From: Streptomyces sp. TRM68367 | GTDB taxonomy: Bacteria; Actinomycetota; Actinomycetes; Streptomycetales; Streptomycetaceae | Length of the DNA stretch: 64,000 nt | Reading direction: 5' to 3' | Assembly: GCF_014495685.1 (NCBI RefSeq) | Contig: NZ_JACTVI010000017.1 | Span: 1-64,000, forward strand | The notes under the pieces: model-generated | The model's database searches: none | What the model was told of the DNA's origin: nothing | What the model saw: only the letters and a program-made list of their open reading frames with translations | Position numbers and translations under genes: made by a program | In this document: piece by piece, positions 18,001 to 22,346 of the stretch | Numbering within the stretch: the stretch's first letter is position 1 | Layout of the letters: the number at the start of each line of letters is the position of its first letter

Positions 18001-20455
18001 GATCGGCGCCTCCGACGTCGTCCTGCGGCTGAATGACGGCATGGTGGTCATGAGAGCGCTGCGCGGAGCACTCGGCGAGACGTTCCGGGACCACTGGCGG
18101 CAGGTCGAGGCAGACCTGCTGCCGTTCTTCGACTCGATCGCGCTGCGACCTGTCGTTGCCGCGCTTACTTCCGGCCAGGATTGGGGCACGTCCGTCACGG
18201 TCAGGGGGACGAGGGCAGACGTCCGTATCGTTGCGGCAACCGCCCGGATGACCGAGTACCTCAGGTACATCAAAGAATTCGAAATCGAATCAGGGACCGA
18301 GTCGTCGGCCTTCATCGGTGTTACGGAGGACAAGCTGAGTCGGCTGACGATGGCGGGCAGTTTGGTTGTCCCGCTGCCGCACGTCTCCGCGCGATTCGAT
18401 CACTCCCGGAACTCCGACGACTTGGTCGGAACCACCCATGACACCAGGGACGCCGTGGCGTCCCGGCGCAAAACCGTAGAACCCGTGGCGGTGTTCCGGG
18501 GCACGGTGGAGTTCACGGTCGAGGTCGCGCTCTTCCACCCCCTGGGAATACCGGGCCGTACCCACACACTCCAGGCCGCCACAGAAGGCGAGTTCGCCTT
18601 TCCCGTGCGCGAGATGCCCGTCGATCCGGCCACCGGTGCGAGGCCCGAGCCCGCCCGACGCCACGGCCCGCCGCCGCGGATCGTGCGGTCCCTGGTACTC
18701 GGCGCCAGCGACATCGTGCTGAACGTCCTGCCGGCCACGCCGGACCTGTTCGACCAGCTCGACGCCACCGGTTTGCGCGCCTTCGGCTCGGCGCGGGCGT
18801 GGGCCGCGGCGAAACGGACGTTGCAGGAGAAGGTCACCGCCGTGCGGCTCCAGACGCGGATGAAGTCGCTCATGGCCGGTCAGCCGTGGGTCATCGCCCT
18901 GAAGGGCGGCAGTGTGACCATCACGGCCAGCGTGCGGGAGCTCACCCACCTGTCCGGCGCCGGAACCACCGAGTTCGCGAGGGGGTCCACCAGCGCTGCC
19001 ACGGACAGTGTGACAGCGGACTCACGGGGCGACTCCTCGGTCACCAGCCTCCAACTGCTCGTGACCACCAGCCCGTTGGGACACGCACCGGTCGCGGCGG
19101 TGGCAGGCGGGACCCTCACCCACACGAGTGGCCACGACGAGATCGCGGTGCAGTCGGCCGGCGGTCAGACGGGCAGCGGCACCAAGAGCAAGGTTCCCGG
19201 GAGTGTCTTCGACGGGGTCGCGCTGCTGCAATTCGAATTCCGGCGCACCTGGCGGCTGCGCGGCAGGACGGTCGATCAGCGGACGTCCGACGAGGCCCGG
19301 TTCCAGCAGCGCGAGCTCGACCGGCTGCGCCGCGGGATCGCCGAGCTGTCCGGGCAACCGGGCACGGAGGCCGAGGTGGCCGAGTTGCGAGCGCGCTTCG
19401 CTGCCGAGGCCGCAGCGCAGTCCGACCGGATCAGGTCGCACACGCGGGCCCGGGCCGCCGCCGCTGGGGGCGGGGGAACGCCCGCGATGACCAGGAGGGC
19501 ATTCGGTGTGCGGGAACACACCTTCGGCTACGCGGAGGTCGGCTTCCAGGCCTTGATCGAGACCGCCGACACCATCGAGGTGGCCCAGGCCGCGGATGCC
19601 CGCCTGCGGGCCGGGTGGAGCCCTCGGCCGACGGAGGTGGCCGACCTGCGGAGGCTCCCCGTGCCCCCGGCGAAGATCTGGCAGAAAGGCCTGGCGGCAG
19701 GCCATGTGATCCGCGACCTGCCGGACGTCCGGTCGCTGCGCGGCCTGCTGGACGCCGTGGGGCAGCGGGTCTACCGGGGCGCCTGGAACGCCCGGGTAAC
19801 CGGCGGGCACCGGCGCTCGGCCCTGGTCATGGATGCCTTCGATCAAAACCGGCTGTGGGCGAACCTGCCGAAACTGATCGCGGGCGGAGAACTGCGGAGC
19901 GCACCGTTCCGGGTCGGCGGCAGGAAGGCATGGGTGTCCGTGCAGGCGAAGGTGCTCGACCTCGCCTACGACCGCGAGGAACCGGCGGCCGAAACGGCAC
20001 TGGTCGGCGAGACCAGCAGCTGGTTCAGCGAGCGCAGGCTGAATTCCCGAGGCGTCCAGCTCATGGTTCAGGCGGGGGTCAAGTTCTCCGGGCCCGGCGG
20101 ATTGGGCCCGATCGTCGGTGTCGGCGGCGGCTACGCCCGGCGCCACGGCGCCGAACGGACGATGGGAGGGCGCGTGACGGCGAGTTCCAAGATCCCCGAG
20201 CCCATGGTCCATTTCGACGGTCACATCGAGTTCCGGTTCACCTTCCACCACAAGACCGGCGCCACGGCAGGGACGGCCGTCGAACAGGCCGCCGGTGTAG
20301 TGCCGTTCGGGGTCGCCATCCCCAGGAGCGACATCACGGAACAGGTCACCGGCACCGGAGCCACCTTCTTCACCAGCGCCCATCCCCGCGGCACCCAATG
20401 GCCGCCACCTGACACGCCGTCAGTACTACCCCCGGTGCCGGAGCCCGGGACCTGA
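2..20455 (+). CDS. Giant multidomain repeat protein with internal ADP-ribosyltransferase-like domain (5' end outside window)
   Basis: The frame is open from the window edge to the TGA at 20453-20455 with no stop, giving more than 6,800 residues. The first in-window start-like codon (TTG at 26) has no convincing ribosome site and the frame is open upstream, so the true start lies outside. Residues below are counted from that TTG. Order: Pro/Gln-rich disordered segment (about 1-250); helical segment (about 258-370); beta-rich segment with two W-x-R-F/W-x-Q-F type repeats (about 540-930); beta-rich A repeats; an ADP-ribosyltransferase-like domain (about 2100-2620); a charged Glu/Arg linker; another A repeat; then about twelve B units interrupted by an acidic/Gly linker. 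No transmembrane helix or signal peptide is visible. Giant Streptomyces proteins of this style often carry a WXG100-like N-terminus; that part would lie outside the window, so type VII export is only inference. The toxin or effector role is inferred from the ART motifs. Confidence 0.85.
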   Translation, partial: PGSSGEERLGSEFDDPAVTAAVHEDLVRRLEALRGEAASSEQQPGSQAGDQTPAAAQPTHDTSVRSAEPNDERTEPVTGPELPQAHTETPADNHLAHRDTARTATTDNVTEGPGTVKPSMPTVSVPKPVVLPAQVPPVPPTQPAPAPSQMQQSHQMQQASQASGPTGQESRSGQQAPEPTQTSQPTPQRTPSERLLQTAPVAPEERPGQVTSDPAERTVEAAAPSTQPPGAHPETEDVQQQPQRPAEAAPSGNGQDGREARDSRTVVPEDLRRFAEQQFGGKTTVEKARQLWAEASRITAEHNPFGPTFGRPGQGLLERDPEQYWATMRVAQVLYQHENAPDRIDRAVTVAKDLSARRGVDTALLGLRGGADDTVLAVRPRPVQAEASPAPETGADSVASASVRRDQQLSAGTASGDEIAEHDSRQLDGVDRPEIFQQVVAEALRSVDGVRPGERPDLSGIREVLVQLGRALGEKPVERVEEVAPELGAALERAGYHRNLLHPLLAPAMVDGRRLMNREAQAALRKYLALPLQERLPVVTPGAPGSSFRTVTVGDFTVVPAPTTLLGAGTYLVTHSATGLQWGYRASGEETHHEAFLGSVAGDIPAELEGAKVRSTDGTVDFVDAPQSQDRFTPTTDVPHGLDAAFGVTDGAAATTWYFSKEGVYAGRMVRLSGGTGSLQFKVGLPDATEPKLVGAAGQPDDTVQVELLGPDRFVLRRTVPSGWPQERMVYDAQGGLREQTVAVRVKSGVPTGEHWLIDHTTGAASLVNAESELVAGPRGTARITTSLTGGLTLTSQEDPATVLFEHEPLGGGRYLQVHRDGAGKLRWTQFDAAGNKVAHGTRTWDARTRTFHDTRTGRLPRMNLLSVRTYHPTADGGVVRAQQGARGAWTWTRFGAEGNAVGSGTRRWNWIRSGFKDVYVDPETGREAVAQRSGAPWPFIEQTAERPAVEVDAPAGQLPDTQGEGSPAQSQTQTQPQTAERPPAVEVDAPAGQLLEVPAHGGDLTAERPTTAPSARGTRLSGVDQVGPLAGAGVRLRRDPLRLALVDRDGAPIEAAVVTPRQEGGFSITGVVPGTLHFSVGGQFQFRTVRLPGTDRLLRFYTPSGVDGGVRLAEPDGVPLAGGTEVHVTHVTRTAEGDLVVRTPVPGEDDGAVLEWHLDADAEPRSLEVPLRGEGIGGLSGLKVRTEFGSDGAVTRTLDGGGWGTRFAFTFEPLPQSPGEQFDGGFTLKEAVGGRALHFEALGQIRGVTHPDPQTEQPSADTPAVRVVEEPLHGATQLAGYRLRSTDTPATETSPASRQLELVGPDNQVVPGRTVLPRADGGFVIRGDEGDLNLDSGLGFEFRELRLPGTDSAVRLAEPVGMAGPLEVLGPDGLPVENARLARDPNGLTVSVPVEAAHEAEVAQWRFDARGRLVRRQLPLTGHDAFDGLYLQLEHTPVGQLLELVGSSDRTGSWTPGQVDGGTFTLTDSERGVTARFNDAGRYTGMHETTPTRGTAPLTGTHEASAEEPAQSLARLSGSDGPAGGSVEEVVGRSVSDAPTSTSDDGAVSEKSRQPRQRLRPKLLTVPEAMPGPEFRLRQATGAAADHLRTLGMPVHPEAVDRSGDRSPDWVVMPQQSGGYTVAQTSGDVRWHHSEDLLPQALDVRLAGTAHFLRTAVGEGGRVVSVVGEDGTAADGYQVQEARDESGALTGVSVGAPGDELGWHFDGNGVPRDVEVPLTGNLDGHLAGARIRLRRVLGSDGAPAGVAAELDADDPWVSASHGVQRRPDGRLVLTDHVTGDELRFRRDGSLVSVRRGGETPLRRRLRQVGERLFPSLTPLVEPENELGTVGVEYEPELARIFEETLPKSAASGAVRRALDPRLLPLIVADSTEILARSQMDGFTHPDGLAELRAAVHEQVWADARRALEEMEASGAASGTHDGFTVSPVEVDGGRQVVHEATGLTTIFGPPREGLPREVLSHEVYLHEAPPELAGVRVQVAHDPHDGSFVGFGLVDNPETRFAIGSPDDQSAESANPRSRFVIEDRITGKPYVFGAEGTPAEELRPSEPSVAPGTDDAPFDVERAEQLQLAHEGPAVGGDGALRPLYSDPAYLPKAREFESRLATFAAGHPRAVAAARQGVSRLFEALSQAHPEHSAQEIWRNFRDDGAAGPQELLERGDVHELMTAFSNAVSAADTPSTLKSPLRDLRAPASKTLDERGIPLAAGVSRTAVEIGHAFKALNVPDGDADGLALSLLGWLLPAQGHTVYEVLAGLRAADAVPSLAGNPLDDAARMYRSIPGVRLSELRDAAGENGMLPHEAAYWAKVVTPPENGGFASPEDRRVDLAEQRRKAFQSLVDKPPSQWNGEEAINRWLRENGMTPRQVLERLSPAHFVALMAYTSPVYALMNVMLRYQGGASRAALRIQVRSFIDRAFDEAGDKDTQDALAKVLSALKEDAPDLGQLLSTPLEEMTAEERARLRERLQAVAEKLVPHFEQELPHHVAMLMDALSLLPPALGEVWRGARSLGDLHSGIGRIISPEYGGSELSFKAFTSFSRSGRQAEAFLDSSARLPMTHPVLVRAELKGNHGRDISAFSTDPGEQEVVLLPGSRMKISSRRVVPNEDRYGHGYDIRNYERIEAVEEAPEFPVTDVENPVEARIRAAELKSALQKLSGVGHVAKRSDLRPLAARIGARGGLHVWHLAGLASELHGGAQHLTVERLATVRRVADLTRRRLRLGSDVPVTAGHLDTLVRRLDGAEADAPVEQAARQRLLDLVARLKAPGERVTYTRLAEAWVAGPVAQNPGEEHAERPVDTTHVSEDEPSSRLRQEERPAADASEKRFGHTLAELFSLDPIAQDPADAEEGRDDRTDVRAPEEGVEELRVESPAETAEEPGRESREEVLEEVRRESSEELRRESGEEAVEEVRRESSEETSAGGAELTVNGPENRELTNGQEKSPVTEQPQEPAEEPAVRVAEPVHGSPQLAGLRLRRSDTPATQTLPASSRLELVDASGQPVPGRTVETRPDGGFVVHGRDGDLHLDSAVRFELRELPLPGTDHVVRLAQPTGIDGPLTLLDGERQPVEGARLARYPEGLTVRIPVDGANDGAAALWHFDTRGGLVRQEMPLTGHDDFHGLSIGVDHTLAGPRLELIGPSNRTAGLMPGQRDDGTFTVPHPEHGTVLFDSGARYAGVQSGTPVVVEDLSEVRALDDVGRSSPEVFAQLDREDVLGRSEFLLDPVEAVHQARVDRPKLVGEVDGSQVRAAIRRLLGDDGSGDATTRVVVEDAFSDENLRTHFHRTLDGGFTADFSARVDGGPQVTVEAVGLGTPHGLTEGSTDFSFARDRAAEHSVSVARKNVFLEPRGVRVPLPFVQIAGKIAGMINARDSSFSTQVKRGAKTEVVESQVPVTTAGHTVTYRVTAHRPGRWWWSKRKTQVDFVHVPVTLAWPKPDAVVPSRPEEGARPPEQRSEEIVHAEVTGLGGDVYRAVEGALGRRFKVNDPAARDFREWLDGLAGRAPELFGGQVVRKSFGFASRRRTRIEVAIAKDVVVRDLPETKSSITRTHKISGESTSEQAVTRRWGAGVIVGVGGTTHLTGVLGPAVFRYGLTKTGTGTTEQFEQKQVETYTGSLGKRRVDFSYVVRVGHGPKSVLLRVDGGTATLWTREREAAPPVEPAEPGPVDSERIASEPVVQEPVVQEPAGVSPLDVPDRVDAAYRLPEETVEDIVGRVLHRLEVQGRLDAAQLPKVAVEFRAFLREHARELANGGDGVRFPLSAWRSGAPDVFIRGLLRARDGRYLGEGAGEKLSGSVGAGHEHSVKVTKSKDSSVGLAGAGFIGNPDIEYGGFQIAYKSNRVGTDKIGQQLRFERSSDGSGRVHRFDYPVDFEVRVGGRWSAPGEVVRWRDADGTAGYTSSSVSGRVEVAVPERAGVVLAEPSEQSSATVWQDGAAPRPEQGEVQLPAGFELESLKPVPGLQSTVAAMLSAPGGTAWQEWYRRPLVGARPVAFDEHQGKNWLERERDQLNERNAALDALESFTSPAARAARFERAVLYYDSVRLKSHNRPGLVGTRELFARLELSTRLGQPRVVARDDEHRFGGTRFGKAEWETDAQKGWGVKGKLAGGIMVPHGDTYLGPDLYVGLLYSRAKGASTANAGQDVATEGWRERGYLVSFDATYDVHTATGRSWQDISTLIHEGPVVERSKWVRVPDAVKVWVPASEIHRIGALTESDLAKLTDGDAEHYRAAVQMEPGREAEQEQETPVTDTPETPAVEPPAVTEVPRLPVPEVRAPANVGRGSGRVELYRLEAGGELVQQIARRLDQWSAENGRVTRSWLDLAYQTLGRPAQGQVPVPARVAKFDRINERLLQDVLAPTLTTSGFGAALEEMLNGGRAVFLEGDTPFGKVEQLVVLRARLGQGHYHRTLSGHTSQSGLEATRRTGETTRVGFDGEWVLDAIAYPGKAQRPAAWLAAGLAGAQTSAKRWESSRGHQESVTSTGSGESVQFLHDLEVTMDVYPYARPGHYSQHLPEWFPRLGGRRFGGSWRAEFTLPGATRSTVPVEEVLPAESEADRPAESPGQTGGSLVDWQRDSGVPVGLPERVLVRPFDAPALHAALQDLAYGGESGRPVLRPLAGFELHAKTSSALLRSNLREAMSPQGYSLQVASGPEGDALDRVTVRVDFVARELVRVIDGGSLTGTSSEASHAKKTSEIAGGAGAWWNADLRPPTIHLPHHTAANRPFALGADSYSQWTAGGGKKSVAFETKKTAPDSQAQGVAGPRYLVRLTPVWTVEAAYREKKLFLRGNRPVPPEWEAPITTGPDEPILLEVDHAGLTRLGLKDADHTGPGTTGDDQRGLNGDRTPTPKLPAIAEEDEQAASLETFLARISQDASAAREEDTPHDDNGHDVALAQSTDALAAGTAQTAGPAGSVPEPVAAGRGEKRRAEVAPEGQPQAKRPATDVPQAEPRDPDEPTDLEPGNDQEGPSDGPTPWQPVLPTIPEGQEGLEEPNPEEPEGPKPEEREKREEPQEDEEAAGLAAFLARIALSPSVDTATRSESDTPHEGNDDQGDDEDGEDEDGEDDAGGSGGHGGGSGGGGGGGGAPDTGPLSGDERSIDPGFEAFLTRIRDSEGTGDGPIPHEESPPGKPPLGDETSSGLSDPPDPPDPTPDIRETKDINQRSISRQHEHVPPLSGHAEHPVPASDTTAPRVSHPDATNKRDHIGERQANTNSRQDEDRAGGGVESTELAALPTPPTRLTRAGQLSSSDHVLSVHADDGFVVESIVRHLADVLGESRTDEARAQLATSLSLQTLQPWLSQLTRGDSRSISLKAGSWQGDVEITARVVRAVTIGTYDKLEFEDGSDSYASVGYIGESRSRVGGGLTLRSSTADHTKLSGQLGMARDKVTGRVVVSNGRMFSRGKTPEPALRIDADIRLDFAFSNAPASAARHQVVVPVLVAVPAAEAGDAARPVAEQHYRPPLRVEQTRSLGGTDIVKDVYPVDAAGQRTRGGMRTLLGEAEDPASLESFGRRQFGGDWPAVRRELLSHLDLMTLHAGLKTMTSGEPIEVLLSGGRGSILVTALVDEMTHLRNTKQTEFNTGTDVTRTITSQATHTQSGQTALSGQNAHLGVHTGQLRESGVFAGSVTSEYGHDRTSLGRVSLRSVNALKAKVPGALFDGVATLTFTHLADPATATDTHRAAHGTALLGFQVLSEAAESQAVDTAQSFTAATRSPGPLSMEAPLVPVGATAWRPKPRVWGLDPDGRQGIPESAVILDVFVGPQPTDTRAPARSLESLVNELGRTFFGTRNWSGVRPVLRGTFSRERLAALLPAMLRNVPAQSPLLTRRGHADAQMSATARLERLEFLRVLDRAELNVINEVVSGSGSQLNTWGAVGARAGIGFEGAIDENSVAIFAGPGYLTRQRDGSRASDAASTVAGAKFTEPMALFIGTARVDVTFAEQQSAEAGLTGHTDVRFVVALPQSEAEPYVVAEQAAGRQIATRADAHPAPPVDTSEPALAFQPPERVTRHGQIGASDVVLRLNDGMVVMRALRGALGETFRDHWRQVEADLLPFFDSIALRPVVAALTSGQDWGTSVTVRGTRADVRIVAATARMTEYLRYIKEFEIESGTESSAFIGVTEDKLSRLTMAGSLVVPLPHVSARFDHSRNSDDLVGTTHDTRDAVASRRKTVEPVAVFRGTVEFTVEVALFHPLGIPGRTHTLQAATEGEFAFPVREMPVDPATGARPEPARRHGPPPRIVRSLVLGASDIVLNVLPATPDLFDQLDATGLRAFGSARAWAAAKRTLQEKVTAVRLQTRMKSLMAGQPWVIALKGGSVTITASVRELTHLSGAGTTEFARGSTSAATDSVTADSRGDSSVTSLQLLVTTSPLGHAPVAAVAGGTLTHTSGHDEIAVQSAGGQTGSGTKSKVPGSVFDGVALLQFEFRRTWRLRGRTVDQRTSDEARFQQRELDRLRRGIAELSGQPGTEAEVAELRARFAAEAAAQSDRIRSHTRARAAAAGGGGTPAMTRRAFGVREHTFGYAEVGFQALIETADTIEVAQAADARLRAGWSPRPTEVADLRRLPVPPAKIWQKGLAAGHVIRDLPDVRSLRGLLDAVGQRVYRGAWNARVTGGHRRSALVMDAFDQNRLWANLPKLIAGGELRSAPFRVGGRKAWVSVQAKVLDLAYDREEPAAETALVGETSSWFSERRLNSRGVQLMVQAGVKFSGPGGLGPIVGVGGGYARRHGAERTMGGRVTASSKIPEPMVHFDGHIEFRFTFHHKTGATAGTAVEQAAGVVPFGVAIPRSDITEQVTGTGATFFTSAHPRGTQWPPPDTPSVLPPVPEPGT
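1650..2810 (+). other. Beta-rich segment with internal W-T-x-F repeats (giant protein)
   Basis: This part of the giant protein has at least two diverged copies of a unit with LRWTQFDAAGNKV / WTWTRFGAEGNAV, each followed by a G-T-R-x-W step and a D-x-x-T/P-x-T-G-R close. Similar Trp-rich repeats recur in large actinobacterial surface or toxin-like proteins. No catalytic motif was seen. The role is unknown; carbohydrate or protein binding is only a guess. Confidence 0.5.
3060..5390 (+). repeat. Beta-rich A repeats 1-3 of the giant protein
   Basis: Three diverged copies of a roughly 220-residue unit start near nt 3060, 3800 and 4725. Shared landmarks are LAG-x-R/V-L-R near the start, P-R-x-x-GGF, an L-P-G-T-D step in copies 1 and 2, a W-x-F/L-D central strand, an L-P/E-V-P-L-T-G turn, and a closing F-x-x-x-G-R. 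A fourth copy lies at about 8850-9520, on the other side of the ART-like domain. The pattern suggests duplication of one beta domain. No catalytic residues were recognised. Confidence 0.65.
6240..7860 (+). other. ADP-ribosyltransferase-like domain inside the giant protein
   Basis: A helical lead-in (about nt 6240-7480) precedes the three classical ART signatures in order and at usual spacing. They are GEVWRGAR with Arg at nt 7502-7504 (residue 2493), FKAFTSFSRS at nt 7583-7612 (S-x-S strand), and PGEQEVVLLPGSRM with the E-x-E pair at nt 7739-7747 (residues 2572 and 2574). R / STS-like / ExE is the arrangement of arginine-specific ADP-ribosyltransferases, which move ADP-ribose from NAD+ onto a protein. 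All key residues are present, so activity is plausible. The target is unknown. The domain lies internally rather than at the C-terminus, which is unusual for a polymorphic toxin. Confidence 0.7.
8560..8760 (+). repeat. Glu/Arg-rich linker with 60-bp DNA repeat
   Basis: The peptide alternates EEVRRESSEE-type blocks. At DNA level a block of about 27 bases at 8651-8677 recurs almost exactly at 8711-8737, a 60-base period with one visible mismatch (cctccgagg against cctctgagg). The near identity shows a recent tandem duplication. The charge pattern suggests a rigid helical spacer between the ART-like part and the A4 repeat. Confidence 0.7.
8850..9520 (+). repeat. Beta-rich A repeat 4 of the giant protein
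   Basis: This copy is very close to the repeat at about 3800-4460. Both have V-R-V-x-E-P-x-H-G opening, LAG-x-R-L-R, DTPAT-x-T, PGRTV, DGGFV, L-x-LDS, F-E-x-REL, LPGTD, ARLAR and LTGHD in the same order. The strong match across the intervening ART-like region shows a long-distance intragenic duplication. Confidence 0.7.
9540..20380 (+). repeat. Array of about twelve diverged beta-rich B units
   Basis: Unit starts, judged by eye, are near 9540, 10348, 11050, 11805, 12826, 13710, 15680, 16345, 17150, 17970, 18668 and 19660. Each begins with a short strand (for example LGGTDIVKDV or LGASDIVLNV), then one or two helices ending in an L-x-x-M/L-x-x-G turn, then a long series of strands. The strands include E-x-T-H/Y-L-x-x, an S/T-rich alternating stretch, an F/VDG or PEP step and a closing F-x-V-x-V-P. 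Units 7, 8, 10 and 11 are the most alike. Boundaries are approximate and some early units are weak matches. No known family was recognised. Confidence 0.6.
14400..15680 (+). repeat. Acidic/Gly-rich linker with three FLxRI...PH(D/E) motifs
   Basis: The linker separates B units 6 and 7. It is rich in Glu, Asp, Pro and Gly, including a run of Gly/Ser near 15165-15220. Three short motifs recur: LETFLARIS (about 14550-14582), LAAFLARIA (about 15025-15053) and FEAFLTRIR (about 15271-15300). Each is followed 10-20 residues later by TPHD, TPHE or IPHE. A KRR...KRP basic pair lies near 14740-14790. The 3' part (15421-15660, apart from 15481-15540) is poor in GC compared with the rest of the gene. Confidence 0.6.
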
Positions 20456-20598
20456 TCCGCCATGCTGATGCACCACGAGGCGGAGCGGGAGACCACCGAG
20501 GCGAGGGAAGGAAGGTTTCTCGCGCGGAGGAGCCGCGATCCACGTACTTCCGATTCAGGCAGCCGTACTGACGGGAATGACGAAAGGCAAACGCCCTG
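20456..20598. other. Spacer between giant gene and membrane protein gene
   Basis: The 143 bases between the two same-strand genes hold no convincing hairpin terminator. A purine-rich stretch (gaaagg near 20582-20587) lies about 11 bases before the ATG at 20599. Cotranscription of the two genes is plausible. Confidence 0.4.
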
Positions 20599-21759
20599 AT
20601 GACAAGACGCGATCACGCAGGCGACAAGCCCGACGAGGCGGATCGTTCTGCCGAGCAGCCCGGAACGGACAAGACAGCCGACGGCGCCGCGATGACGCAG
20701 GCGCAACCGGACGGCGACGCCGGCAGCGAGGTACAGCAGGCTGAGGCAGTGTGGGACCAGCCGCTGCCTTGGGCCGCGCCGGGGGATGGCCCTCAGGACC
20801 CGAGTGCCTCGCCCGCTCAGCCTCCGCAGGCCGAGCCTGCCGCGGACGGGGAGAGCACGACCGCCGCCCAGGTGGACACCGGCACCGGCGACGAGGCGGA
20901 CGGCGCGCGGAGCCAGGCGGCCGAGGACCAGGCGGCGGTTGCCGCTGCCTCCCCATCGTCAAAAGCTCCACAGCCCGATGCCCCCCAGGGGTCCCGCGAT
21001 ACGCAGGCGAAGCAGGCTCCCCTGAGCGCGGGCGCCGTCGGCAGCCCTGGCTCAAGGCGCTTTCTCGGCGTCGCCGTTGCGGTCGGCGGCCTGCTGGCGG
21101 CGGTGGGCGGGGTCGTGGCATTCCACCCGGATCCGACCGCAGGGCACGTCAAGCACGATGCGGCGCCGATCCTCGGGCCCGCCGAGGGTGGCGGTGGTGC
21201 GGCCACCCCGACCCCCACCGCGACGAGTCGCGCCGGCAAGAAGCCGCATCCCCCTGCCCTCCACGTCGTCAAGTCGACGCCGATGGCCGGGCGCCCGGGC
21301 AGCGCCGCCGGGACAAAACCGACGGTCGACCACGTCACCCAGCCGCTGGCCGCCACGACAAAGCAGCAGCACGTCCAGCAGCAGAGCTACCTCTCCGTCA
21401 GCACGTCCGTGTACAAGCAGAACCCCTACTGGAGCCAGAGCACCGTCACCGTGACCACCAAGGCGAAGCTCACCGCGCTCAAGATCGTCGTGCGCATCAA
21501 CCAGACCGGTGGCGTGGAGAGCACCGGCACCTGGACTTCGCTGGGCGACAAGGTGACGGTCCACAGCACGGCCGACAGCCGGTCGCTGGACTACGTCCTG
21601 GTCCTGAACCCGGGGGTGACCGTCGACCCGGGAACCTACACCTTCGAATTCCAGTACAACCACCATCAGGGCACCCGCGACTCCAGCCATGACTCCTTCG
21701 CCGTGACGGCCACGGCCCCCGGCTCCGCCGGCACGGAGAGCAAGCAGGGACACTTCTGA
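20599..21759 (+). CDS. Single-pass membrane protein with extracellular beta domain
   Basis: This 386-residue protein starts with about 155 residues of disordered, charged Gln/Asp/Glu/Ala-rich sequence. One hydrophobic helix follows (around FLGVAVAVGGLLAAVGGVVA, residues about 155-174), then a Pro/Thr/Lys linker, then a compact C-terminal domain of about 115 residues rich in alternating strands (SYLSVSTSVYKQN ... YTFEFQYNHHQG). The layout predicts a cytoplasmic N-terminus and an exported C-terminal domain resembling a small beta sandwich. It lies 143 bases after the giant gene on the same strand and is closed by a strong terminator, so it may be a dedicated partner. The family was not recognised. 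Confidence 0.8.
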   Translation: MTRRDHAGDKPDEADRSAEQPGTDKTADGAAMTQAQPDGDAGSEVQQAEAVWDQPLPWAAPGDGPQDPSASPAQPPQAEPAADGESTTAAQVDTGTGDEADGARSQAAEDQAAVAAASPSSKAPQPDAPQGSRDTQAKQAPLSAGAVGSPGSRRFLGVAVAVGGLLAAVGGVVAFHPDPTAGHVKHDAAPILGPAEGGGGAATPTPTATSRAGKKPHPPALHVVKSTPMAGRPGSAAGTKPTVDHVTQPLAATTKQQHVQQQSYLSVSTSVYKQNPYWSQSTVTVTTKAKLTALKIVVRINQTGGVESTGTWTSLGDKVTVHSTADSRSLDYVLVLNPGVTVDPGTYTFEFQYNHHQGTRDSSHDSFAVTATAPGSAGTESKQGHF

Positions 21760-21760
21760 C

Positions 21761-21812
21761 CTCCGCCCGTCGCCCGGAGCCGGCGCCGCGCTCCGGGACG
21801 GGCAGGGCGGAG
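21761..21812 (+). terminator. Strong hairpin terminator after the membrane protein gene
   Basis: Two bases after the stop codon, ctccgccc / gggcggag and cccggagc / gctccggg pair in nested fashion around a nine-base loop, giving a long GC-rich stem of about 16 pairs with small bulges. There is no clear T-run, which is common for Streptomyces terminators. Confidence 0.7.
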
Positions 21813-22204
21813 TGCGCAGCCATCTCCAGGGCGCCGTCCACGCCAGCGTCTGGTTGCCGGACGCGGCAAAGCCGTCGGGTTTCCCTGCGTTCCGCGTGCC
21901 AGCAGCAGAAGTCCCGGTCGGGTCAGCGGACCCGGGAACGGATCCTGTCCTGCCCGTGCTCGTCCGCACGGCCGAACGCCGCCTCGCGGAAGCCAGAGAA
22001 CGTCTCGACGCCATCGACGCCGCCCCTCCGAGCTCCACCGTCATCGTCCACGGCGAGACCTTCACCCTCTCCAAAACCACCCAGCGCATCGACGGAAAGC
22101 CAGAAGCCGTCTACGACGCGAGCGGTGCCCTCCGACATCCGCGCAGAGAGGGATACCCGACCGGATCGCCGGCCGCACCGGCTAAACAGATCACTTCGTC
22201 CTGA
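21812..22204 (+). pseudogene. Possible decayed gene, family not recognised
   Basis: The frame encodes up to 130 residues. The nominal ATG overlaps the terminator hairpin, so it is not a credible start. The middle (nt about 21950-22140; RTAERRLAEARERLDAIDAA, then STVIVHGETFTLSKTTQ) has Streptomyces-like codon use and a plausible helix then strands. The ends look random. It may be the remainder of an older gene or a short hypothetical gene starting at a GTG near 21957. Confidence 0.3.
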
Positions 22205-22235
22205 ACCGCTGCAACAACGAACGGCCAAAGCCCGA

Positions 22236-22256
22236 CCAGCGGAAAGTCTCCGCTGG
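22236..22256. repeat. Inverted repeat ccagcgga / tccgctgg
   Basis: Perfect 8-bp arms around a 5-base loop lie in the gene-poor stretch between the decayed frame and the DUF5302 gene. It could be a terminator for either strand; no T-run is seen. Confidence 0.4.
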
Positions 22257-22346
22257 CCGGGCTGGACCCATGGCGTGGCTCCCGCAGACGTCCTGCCAGG
22301 TCGTTGCCGATGCCCTCGAAGGTGTGGTTCGGGTCCGAGTTTGGAC

